Origin: Deltaproteobacteria bacterium
GTDB taxonomy: Bacteria; Desulfobacterota; GWC2-55-46; DRQE01
Length of the DNA: 6,263 nt
Assembly: GCA_030636245.1 (NCBI GenBank)
Contig: DAOVXI010000108.1
Location: 1-6,263 of the forward strand
Direction: 5' to 3'
The notes beneath the pieces are model-generated. The model was given only the letters and a program-made list of their open reading frames with translations. It was not told where the DNA came from and searched no databases. A program made the translations under genes and the position numbers. Positions 1 to 5,094 of the stretch are shown piece by piece (the first letter of the stretch is position 1; every line of letters starts with the position of its first letter).

Positions 1-43
1 AAAGAAGTATCTGGAAGAAGTAATTAAGAAACGTAGACAGTAG
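1..43 (+). CDS. Possible C-terminal tail of a gene entering from the left (partial)
   Basis: Reading from base 2, the frame gives KKYLEEVIKKRRQ followed by TAG at 41-43. The mix of Lys, Glu and Arg is typical of a helical, basic protein C-terminus, and the other two + frames close within 27 bases. If real, this gene converges on radC, whose stop lies at 118. Thirteen codons are far too few to name a product, so no function is proposed. It could also be chance, as an open stretch this short is not significant by itself. Confidence 0.35.
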   Translation, partial: KKYLEEVIKKRRQ

Positions 44-117
44 ATAGGTCGCTACATTATTAACGCACAGCCTCGTAATTCATTGGCACACCAATATATT
101 CCAACCAATTGAAAATC

Positions 118-834
118 CTACCTTTTGAACCAGCCGTTTTCCTGACCGGAGAAGTGAGAATCCCGGCCGATTATGATGTGATCGTGGACGAGTATGTCCA
201 TTGTCTTTGCAGCACTTACCAGGTCGTTGGTCAGCTCCCTGTCCTGCTTTGAAGGCGTGGGGTCGCCGCTCGGATGGTTGTGGACGAAGATGATAGAACG
301 TGCGTTGTGCTTCAAGGCAAACTCTATCGCCTTCCTCGGATAAACAATGGTCTGGTTTATCGTACCTTCGTGAAGGACCTCGTCCGCTATGACCTCGTTC
401 TTTGTATTAAGGTATACGGCAACGAACTTCTCGGCCTTCTCCCCGGAGAGCTTTGCCTTCAAGTACCTTACAATATCCTCGGAGCAGCTGACGACATCCT
501 TACTGTGCATGCCCTCTTTCAGGTACTCTCCGATAAGCCCTTTTGTGAGAGCTATCAAGACGCTTGTGAACTCCCCCACCCCCGCGACTTTTCTTAGCTC
601 ATCGGGCGGAGCGTCGAGCACCGCCTTAAGTGAGCCGAAGTGCTCTATAACCTTCTTTGCAAGAGGCTTAACGTCACGCCTCTCAATGGCATAGGTAAGT
701 AAAAGCTCAAGGGCTTCATAATCATGAAAGCCCTCAAGCCCCGACTTTAAAAAGCGCTGCCTTAGGCGGCTTCTGTGCCCATACTTAAGGTCCTTTGCCT
801 GCGTTTCTTTATACCGCGTAGTGTTGTTTGTCAA
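118..834 (-). CDS. radC: RadC family JAMM/MPN+ domain protein
   Basis: The 238-residue protein is a full-length RadC of the short type that begins with a GHRSRLRQRF segment (residues 19-28). Residues about 35-100 form the helical N-terminal region with a helix-hairpin-helix-like stretch (LRKVAGVGEF, 80-89). Residues about 115-238 are the MPN/JAMM metalloprotease-like domain, with Glu156 in HEGTI, the His185-Asn-His187-Pro-Ser-Gly motif and Asp198, so the whole zinc ligand set is intact. RadC was named for DNA repair, but that role has been questioned and its true substrate is unknown. It is the last gene of the four-gene minus-strand operon, 12 bases after the slipin stop. The start is TTG: an in-frame TAA (the slipin stop) lies five codons upstream, and no ATG or GTG precedes the conserved GHR segment. 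The family assignment is firm; the cellular role is not. Confidence 0.95.
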   Translation of the reverse strand: MTNNTTRYKETQAKDLKYGHRSRLRQRFLKSGLEGFHDYEALELLLTYAIERRDVKPLAKKVIEHFGSLKAVLDAPPDELRKVAGVGEFTSVLIALTKGLIGEYLKEGMHSKDVVSCSEDIVRYLKAKLSGEKAEKFVAVYLNTKNEVIADEVLHEGTINQTIVYPRKAIEFALKHNARSIIFVHNHPSGDPTPSKQDRELTNDLVSAAKTMDILVHDHIIIGRDSHFSGQENGWFKR

Positions 835-842
835 AGCTGTCG

Positions 843-849
843 CCCTTTA
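843..849 (-). promoter_or_regulatory. Shine-Dalgarno overlapping the slipin stop, deciding the radC TTG start
   Basis: On the minus strand the slipin stop codon reads straight into a ribosome site, TAAAGGG, with AAGGG ending 8 bases before the TTG at 834. The overlap of stop codon and ribosome site suggests that ribosomes finishing slipin re-initiate on radC. It also supports TTG as the true start, since no other start codon is available in frame. Confidence 0.5.
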
Positions 850-1602
850 CTTATCCCCTTTTCTATCAAGAAACGGCTTAATGAGATCCATCGGAAGCGG
901 GAATATCAATGTTGAGTTCTTTTCCGTCGCAACCTCGGTAAGTGTTTGCAGGTATCTCAGCTGAAGAGAGACCGGGTTCTGGCTTAATAGGTTACTTGCG
1001 TCAAGTATCCTATGTGCGGCGGTGAACTCACCTTCCGCGTGAATGACTTTGGCGCGTTTTTCCCTCTCGGCCTCGGCCTGCTTTGCCATGGCACGCTTCA
1101 TCTCATCCGGCAGATCGATCGCCTTTACCTCAACGAGTGTGACCTTAACGCCCCAGGGATCTGTCTGACGGTCGAGTATGTCCTGGATCCTTTTGTTTAT
1201 CTCCTCACGGCTTGAGAGAAGCTCGTCCAATTCCGCCTGACCGCATATGCTCCTTAGTGTTGTCTGCGCGAGCTGGCTTGTGGCGTAGAGATAATTCTCA
1301 ACCGTAATAATGGCCTTATCAGAGTTCACGACACGGAAGTAAACAACCGCGTTCACTCGAACACTGACGTTATCCTTTGTTATTACCTCCTGCGGAGGCA
1401 CATCCATTGTGATAACCCTGAGGCTGACCCTTACCATCTTCTGAAGCACCGGGATCAATATGATAAGACCCGGACCCTTAACGCTCTGGTAACGTCCCAG
1501 AAAGAATACAACGCCCCTTTCATACTCCGGGAGAATCTTTATCGCCGCCCAGAGGAACATCAAAACAACAACAGCAATCGCTATAATACCTGTACCTACC
1601 AT
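847..1602 (-). CDS. Slipin (stomatin/prohibitin-like SPFH membrane protein)
   Basis: This 251-residue protein is a typical bacterial slipin. Residues about 4-24 form one N-terminal membrane segment, followed by the family signature PEYERGVVFFLGRY (25-38). The SPFH domain then runs to about residue 165 and contains the late motif VEVKAIDLP. A charged helix rich in Ala, Glu, Lys and Arg (roughly 165-195) is the coiled-coil part used for oligomerisation. The C-terminus carries the short hydrophobic segment STLIFPLPMDLIKPFL, the kind of site that the partner NfeD protease cuts in the archaeal PH1510/PH1511 pair. Slipins form membrane microdomain scaffolds on the inner membrane. The ATG at 1602 has an excellent ribosome site, AAGGAGG at 1614-1608 with 5 bases of spacing. 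It sits 23 bases after nfeD, so co-transcription is very likely. The specific client or lipid partner cannot be told from sequence. Confidence 0.95.
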   Translation of the reverse strand: MVGTGIIAIAVVVLMFLWAAIKILPEYERGVVFFLGRYQSVKGPGLIILIPVLQKMVRVSLRVITMDVPPQEVITKDNVSVRVNAVVYFRVVNSDKAIITVENYLYATSQLAQTTLRSICGQAELDELLSSREEINKRIQDILDRQTDPWGVKVTLVEVKAIDLPDEMKRAMAKQAEAEREKRAKVIHAEGEFTAAHRILDASNLLSQNPVSLQLRYLQTLTEVATEKNSTLIFPLPMDLIKPFLDRKGDK

Positions 1603-1625
1603 AGTAACCTCCTTTTAAAAAACCA

Positions 1626-3032
1626 TTATACCTTCTTAACCTTTAGAAGCAGCCCATCGATGCCTACCACCTTTACCTGTTCACCTTTTACTATCTTAAC
1701 ATCACTTACGGCCTTCCAGTACTCGCCTTCAATAAAAACGTGGCCCACATAACCATGCTCAGGCGGATGTATCTCGTCCTCTACCCTGCCCTCATCACCC
1801 ATGAGCGCCTCAAGACCGCTAACCGGGTTCTTTTTATGAACCTGCACCGCAAGGTACATCATCATAGCCATCGCGGTAGAGGTCATCAAGACCGTGGGCA
1901 GAACGACCCAGAACGATATTCTGATAAAAGGCATGGGTGAGTCAAAGAGCATGACCGAGCCGAGGGTGAGGCATATTATCCCGGCTATGGTCAAGAGCCC
2001 AAAGCTCACGATCTTTACCTCTGCTATAAAAAGTATCAAGCCGAGTATTATCAGAGCCAGCCCCGCGTAGTTGACAGGTAAGGTCTGGAAGGAATAAAAA
2101 GCGAGTATAAGACATATCGCCCCGACAACGCCGGGGAATATCATGCCCGGGTTCGAGAGCTCGAAGTAGATACCCATCATGCCTATCATCATTAATATAT
2201 ACGCGACATTAGGGTTGGCTATCGTCTTTAAGATGCTAAGCCTTATGCCAGGCTCTATCTCAACGACCTCGGCGTTATCTATCTTGATGGTGACCTTGCC
2301 GGTTATCGTATCGACGGTTCTTCCGTTTATTTCTTTAAAGAGCTCATCCCGGTTCTCGGCGAGAATCTCGATGACATTAAGCTTCAAGGCCTCCTCTGCC
2401 GTGATGTTAACACTCTCACGCACAGCCTTCTCGGCCCACTCGGCGTTGCGCCCCTTCTTCTCGGCTATGCTTTTTATATATGCCGCGGCATCGTTCTCAA
2501 CCTTGGCCATCATTGTCTCATCAATCTCGCCGCCGCCCATCGCAACGGGATGGGCGCTACCCATATTAGTACCCGGCGCCATTGCGGCAACGTGGGAGGC
2601 ATATGTTATGAAGACCCCGGCGCTCGCGGCCCTTGCCCCGGGAGGAGCGACATAAACAACAACAGGCACGTCGCTTGACAGGATGGACTTTATGATAACC
2701 CTCATGGAAAGATCCAGCCCTCCGGGGGTGTCGAGCTGAAAGACTATAAGCTCTGCATTGGCCTTTGTCGCGTCATCGATCGACTTAACAATGAACTCGC
2801 CCATGGCTGGCTCGACTATGCCCTCAACGATGACATAATGGATAAGCGGCTTTTCTTTTATATCCTCCGCTTCCGCTACGGCTTCACCTTCAGCCTCTGT
2901 TGCGATTACGGCTTTATCCTTATTATCCTCTGCCGCACCGGCGTTAAAGACCGTACCCATAATAAAAGGCACGCAAAGTAATACGAAAAACAATAAACGC
3001 AACTTCTTCTGCATCTTCCTGAGCTTTTTCAT
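1626..3032 (-). CDS. NfeD-family membrane-bound ClpP-class serine protease (long form)
   Basis: The product is a 468-residue, full-length NfeD (NfeD1b type). A basic N-terminus and a hydrophobic stretch (about 11-33) form a signal sequence. An acidic Ala/Glu-rich linker follows (about 34-60). The ClpP/crotonase-fold protease domain spans about 63-240; its probable nucleophile is Ser137 in GARAASAG and its probable general base Lys177 in MAKVEND, matching the Ser-Lys dyad known from PH1510. About five membrane segments follow (roughly 274-291, 297-315, 320-338, 342-363, 372-397). The C-terminal OB-fold NfeD domain (about 405-468) has the GLEALMGDEG and FIEGEYWKAVS patterns. The protease acts on the tail of the neighbouring slipin. 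The frame stays open upstream to 3077, but ATG 3032 is chosen: it leaves a proper signal sequence, has AGGGG at 3044-3040 with 7 bases of spacing, and overlaps the previous stop as TGATG, implying translational coupling. Confidence 0.94.
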   Translation of the reverse strand: MKKLRKMQKKLRLLFFVLLCVPFIMGTVFNAGAAEDNKDKAVIATEAEGEAVAEAEDIKEKPLIHYVIVEGIVEPAMGEFIVKSIDDATKANAELIVFQLDTPGGLDLSMRVIIKSILSSDVPVVVYVAPPGARAASAGVFITYASHVAAMAPGTNMGSAHPVAMGGGEIDETMMAKVENDAAAYIKSIAEKKGRNAEWAEKAVRESVNITAEEALKLNVIEILAENRDELFKEINGRTVDTITGKVTIKIDNAEVVEIEPGIRLSILKTIANPNVAYILMMIGMMGIYFELSNPGMIFPGVVGAICLILAFYSFQTLPVNYAGLALIILGLILFIAEVKIVSFGLLTIAGIICLTLGSVMLFDSPMPFIRISFWVVLPTVLMTSTAMAMMMYLAVQVHKKNPVSGLEALMGDEGRVEDEIHPPEHGYVGHVFIEGEYWKAVSDVKIVKGEQVKVVGIDGLLLKVKKV

Positions 3033-3535
3033 CACTTTACCCCTATCGCCTCCATTACCTTTTGAATATCCTCCCACACGGGAGTCCTGAGCGCTGTATC
3101 CTTATTAATATCATCCGGCCCGAATGTTACCATTGTCTTAAAGCCGGAGAACTCCGTAAAGATGCCCCTTGCGTCACTGACCACCTTGCCTTCGGGGCTT
3201 ATCTTTGAATATGCCTTATCACCCATAAAGATCACGACCTCAGGTTTTAGCGCCCTTAGTACCCCGGCCGCACCAATAGGGCCTATGATCTTAACCCCGC
3301 CGCTCCCGGCATTCATGGCACTGATGATCCTTTCAAGGCGAGCCATGTCGTCGCTCTTTTTCGTGTCTTCCCAGACGATAACGACCTTGAGATCACCGGC
3401 TGTGGCTGCGCTACCCTTACCTCTCGCCGCAGGCACTACCAAAGGTTTAAAGGGCAGGTACTCAACGCCACCATCCCTCATTATACCGAGATGCCCCTCG
3501 ATGGAAGCTATTATCTTTTCAACTCTGTCAATCAT
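3032..3535 (-). CDS. Degenerate uracil-DNA-glycosylase-superfamily protein, probably not catalytic
   Basis: This 167-residue protein resembles family-4 (iron-sulfur) uracil-DNA glycosylases in outline but lacks their chemistry. Seen directly: an N-terminal helix and EGHLGIMRDGGVEYLP (13-28), like the leader of deltaproteobacterial UDGs; a strand-like KVVIVWED (50-57); KPEVVIFMGDKAYSKI (97-112), matching the usual P-x-VIVALG-x-x-A core; DARGIF (121-126), matching the LRGxxH segment; and ALRTPVWEDIQKVMEAIG (148-165), matching the C-terminal KRxVWEDL helix. Missing are the GEAPGxxED motif (here VWEDTKKSDD), the HPAYLLRNP motif (here FGPDDINKD, 138-146) and all cluster cysteines: the protein contains no cysteine at all. 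It is also shorter than the usual 200 or more residues. Inference: a non-catalytic relic or repurposed DNA- or nucleotide-binding protein, still translated as first gene of the nfeD operon. The ribosome site AGAGG lies only 3 bases from the ATG. Confidence 0.7.
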   Translation of the reverse strand: MIDRVEKIIASIEGHLGIMRDGGVEYLPFKPLVVPAARGKGSAATAGDLKVVIVWEDTKKSDDMARLERIISAMNAGSGGVKIIGPIGAAGVLRALKPEVVIFMGDKAYSKISPEGKVVSDARGIFTEFSGFKTMVTFGPDDINKDTALRTPVWEDIQKVMEAIGVK

Positions 3536-3562
3536 TGGCCTCTGATCTATCGGAATTCCGCT

Positions 3563-3593
3563 TTGACAACGGAACTCTCTTGGTGCATATTAT
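3563..3593 (+). promoter_or_regulatory. Possible divergent promoter for the phospholipase C-like gene
   Basis: A consensus TTGACA at 3563-3568 is followed by TATTAT (3588-3593, 19-base spacer) and then TATAAT (3594-3599, 25-base spacer, too long). If the first pair is used, transcription would begin at about the ATG at 3598, giving a leaderless message. Otherwise the promoter lies further left inside the UDG-like gene, or translation starts later. The AT-rich core is shared with the opposing minus-strand promoter. Confidence 0.25.
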
Positions 3594-3619
3594 TATAATG
3601 TATATTACGATATTGGCAA
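3592..3619 (-). promoter_or_regulatory. Probable sigma70-type promoter of the UDG-like/nfeD/slipin/radC operon
   Basis: On the minus strand TTGCCA (3619-3614) is followed after 16 bases by a perfect TATAAT (3597-3592). Initiation would fall near 3585, giving a leader of about 50 bases before the ATG at 3535. The -35 box lies inside the divergent phospholipase signal-peptide codons, so the two transcription units overlap here. This is the best promoter seen for the minus-strand operon. Confidence 0.5.
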
Positions 3620-4467
3620 CAACTCTTTTTTTGATCCTCATCGCTCCATCTGCTGCTCTTGCCTGGGGGCCCGCAACTCACCTTGAGCTTGGACGCGATG
3701 TGATCCTCCACTCGCTGGCCATCCTTCCTGTGGCTGTCAGCCGATTGATAGAAAAATTCAAGTTCGACTTCTACTACGGCAGCATAAGCGCTGACATCGT
3801 AGTTGGAAAGGGTTATGCCGAGGAGCTCAAGCACTGCCACAACTGGAGCTTCGGCTTCAAGCTCCTGGACCACGCCATAACCGACTCACAGCGCGCCTTT
3901 GCCTACGGCTATCTAACTCACCTGGCCGCCGACACCATAGCCCACAACCACTTCATACCAGAGATGATGGTGCGTTCTTTTTCCTCAAGCATAAGGCGCC
4001 ACATCTACTGGGAGATGCGCTTTGACACACTGGCTGATAAGAACGTATGGAAGCTTCCTGACAAGATAGAACGTGCGGTCCATCTGGACAACGACCGCCT
4101 CTTGAGCTCAACGCTTACGGGTCAGGCACTTTCCTTCACGACCAACAAAACTATATTTACGAGCATTATAAACCTGCACAAGGTAGATCACTGGCACAAG
4201 ATGATGGATATGTTGTCCGGGAGATCAAAATGGGCGCTTCACAAGGAAGATAAAGAGCGTTTTTACGGCTATGCCCATGACCGTGTGCTTGATGTCTTAA
4301 AGCACGGAGAAAAAGCGCGCTGCGTCAAAGCAGACCCGACCGGGAAAAAGAATCTCACGCTGGCGGTAACAAAAAGAAAAAAGCTAACAAACCTTAAGAA
4401 ACAAGGCCGGGACTGGGAGGAAGAACTTGAGAGCGACCTTGACCTCTTCAGCGTCAGGGCAAAGTAA
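3598..4467 (+). CDS. Exported zinc-dependent phospholipase C-family protein
   Basis: With the ATG at 3598 the product has 289 residues. Residues 1-22 are a hydrophobic signal sequence ending in SAALA, and predicted cleavage leaves Trp23 as the first mature residue, as in the Bacillus cereus and clostridial alpha-toxin enzymes, where the N-terminal Trp binds zinc. Further likely metal ligands are His28, Asp66, His79 or His81, and the cluster His108-Asp112-His116-His118 in THLAADTIAHNH, which matches the family HxxxDxxxH pattern. The predicted activity is hydrolysis of phospholipid head groups outside the cytoplasm; the real substrate is unknown. After about residue 235 comes a charged tail rich in Lys, then Glu/Asp, with no C2-like domain visible. 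The start is uncertain: the frame is open from a TTG at 3535, and GTG 3583 with an upstream GGAA is another option. ATG 3598 is preferred because it begins the signal peptide, though no good ribosome site precedes it and the n-region has no positive charge. Confidence 0.82.
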   Translation: MYITILATTLFLILIAPSAALAWGPATHLELGRDVILHSLAILPVAVSRLIEKFKFDFYYGSISADIVVGKGYAEELKHCHNWSFGFKLLDHAITDSQRAFAYGYLTHLAADTIAHNHFIPEMMVRSFSSSIRRHIYWEMRFDTLADKNVWKLPDKIERAVHLDNDRLLSSTLTGQALSFTTNKTIFTSIINLHKVDHWHKMMDMLSGRSKWALHKEDKERFYGYAHDRVLDVLKHGEKARCVKADPTGKKNLTLAVTKRKKLTNLKKQGRDWEEELESDLDLFSVRAK

Positions 4468-4510
4468 TTAACCGCCTCGCATGTAAAGATAAAAAAAGTA
4501 CTCCTTCTTA

Positions 4511-4538
4511 TTGCAAGAATAAAATCCGGTGCTATAAT
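4511..4538 (+). promoter_or_regulatory. Strong sigma70-type promoter with extended -10 for the receiver gene
   Basis: TTGCAA (4511-4516) is followed after 16 bases by TATAAT (4533-4538), and the base triplet just before the -10 box is TGC (4530-4532), an extended -10 element. Initiation is expected near 4545. It lies 44 bases after the phospholipase stop, so the receiver gene is likely its own transcription unit. Confidence 0.6.
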
Positions 4539-4544
4539 ATTAAT

Positions 4545-4704
4545 TAGAAAAACTTTGGCGCACCACACCCAGCCCGTCGTTCGCAGCCCGTCAGATCCAC
4601 CTTTAGCACCAAATAACACCTAAGAAGAACCAAACAAAACAGTTCCTTAAAAACACCAGTGATAAACACCTCGATAACCATATCAGTATTGTGGAGGTGA
4701 AAAA
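4545..4704 (+). promoter_or_regulatory. Long A/C-rich 5' leader of the receiver gene with possible anti-Shine-Dalgarno elements
   Basis: About 160 bases separate the predicted transcription start from the ATG at 4705. The stretch 4561-4680 is poor in G and rich in A and C, unlike the neighbouring coding DNA. It ends in an excellent ribosome site, GGAGGTGA (4693-4700). CACCT, the complement of AGGTG, occurs three times: 4598-4602, 4617-4621 and 4667-4671. The last is extended to CACCTC and could pair six bases with GAGGTG at 4694-4699, closing over the ribosome site; a small GATA/TATC stem (4673-4676 with 4681-4684) could form inside that loop. No known riboswitch class was recognised, and no convincing upstream small ORF was found. 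The rest of the gap, 4468-4510, shows no clear terminator. Confidence 0.35.
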
Positions 4705-5067
4705 ATGTATTATCAGAAGATTCTCGTTGTTGTAACACAGTGGGCCGAATACAAGCTGATCAAGAACTTCCTTAGAGGCGACTTCAAGACAATAGACATG
4801 GCCTTAAGCGAAGTTGAGGCAAGCTTCCTTATCTCCAATAAAGAGTATGACGCAATAATAACGGATCACACCTTACCGGAGATAGACGGACTCGGACTCT
4901 ACGCCAATATTACAAAGAATGAACCCAGGTACGCAAACAGGTTCATATTCCTGACCTCGCCGCTTAGGACACAACAGGCAGAGCCCTTTGGCCTGACCGG
5001 AAGGCCGCACATAATGAGGCCACTTAACCTCAATCGGCTCAAAAGGGTTATAGAGAACGTAAGTTAG
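4705..5067 (+). CDS. Stand-alone atypical response-regulator receiver domain
   Basis: This 120-residue protein is a single receiver (REC, CheY-like) domain with no output domain. The strand ILVVV (6-10) is where the acidic pair normally sits, but here the residues are Val10-Thr11. The phosphoacceptor position is kept as Asp54 in YDAIITDHTLPEIDG (48-62). The conserved Thr is Thr84 in FIFLTSP, and the conserved Lys of the KP motif is Arg105 in MRPLNLNRL. Loss of the Mg2+-binding acidic pair and the Lys implies that ordinary phosphorylation is weak or absent, so it may work as a constitutive or ligand-modulated interaction domain. That is inference. The ATG at 4705 is secure, with GGAGGTGA ending 4 bases upstream. 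No histidine kinase is in the window. It converges on coaBC with 27 bases between the stops and no clear terminator hairpin. Confidence 0.85.
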   Translation: MYYQKILVVVTQWAEYKLIKNFLRGDFKTIDMALSEVEASFLISNKEYDAIITDHTLPEIDGLGLYANITKNEPRYANRFIFLTSPLRTQQAEPFGLTGRPHIMRPLNLNRLKRVIENVS

Positions 5068-5094
5068 GTCAGGATGGAAAAGAAATTACACTTC

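Noticed and set aside
82..95. Small hairpin ATTGG-CACA-CCAAT between the convergent gene ends
   Set aside because: Only five pairs, AT-rich, and no T-run follows on either strand, so it does not qualify as a terminator.
274..694. Plus-strand open frames over radC
   Set aside because: They lie opposite a strongly conserved gene, match no family, and arise from codon bias of the real strand.
2179..2655. 158-residue plus-strand frame opposite nfeD, rich in Ser, Ala and Ile
   Set aside because: Low-complexity composition typical of an antisense shadow, no ribosome site, and NfeD on the other strand is unambiguous.
3535..3597. N-terminal extension of the phospholipase from the TTG at 3535
   Set aside because: It would place 21 mostly polar residues before the signal peptide, has no ribosome site, and overlaps the UDG-like start.
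4528..4610. Inverted pair GGTGCT (4528-4533) and AGCACC (4605-4610)
   Set aside because: The left arm overlaps the -10 box and would not be transcribed; six pairs over 70 bases are expected by chance.
4555..4623. Possible leader peptide from TTG 4555 in the receiver leader
   Set aside because: TTG start with no ribosome site and a Pro/His/Thr-rich product; nothing supports translation.
4269..4738. Two overlapping minus-strand frames across the phospholipase end and the receiver leader
   Set aside because: Ser/Phe-rich and Cys/Leu-rich with no family resemblance or ribosome sites; they are antisense to coding DNA or to the leader.
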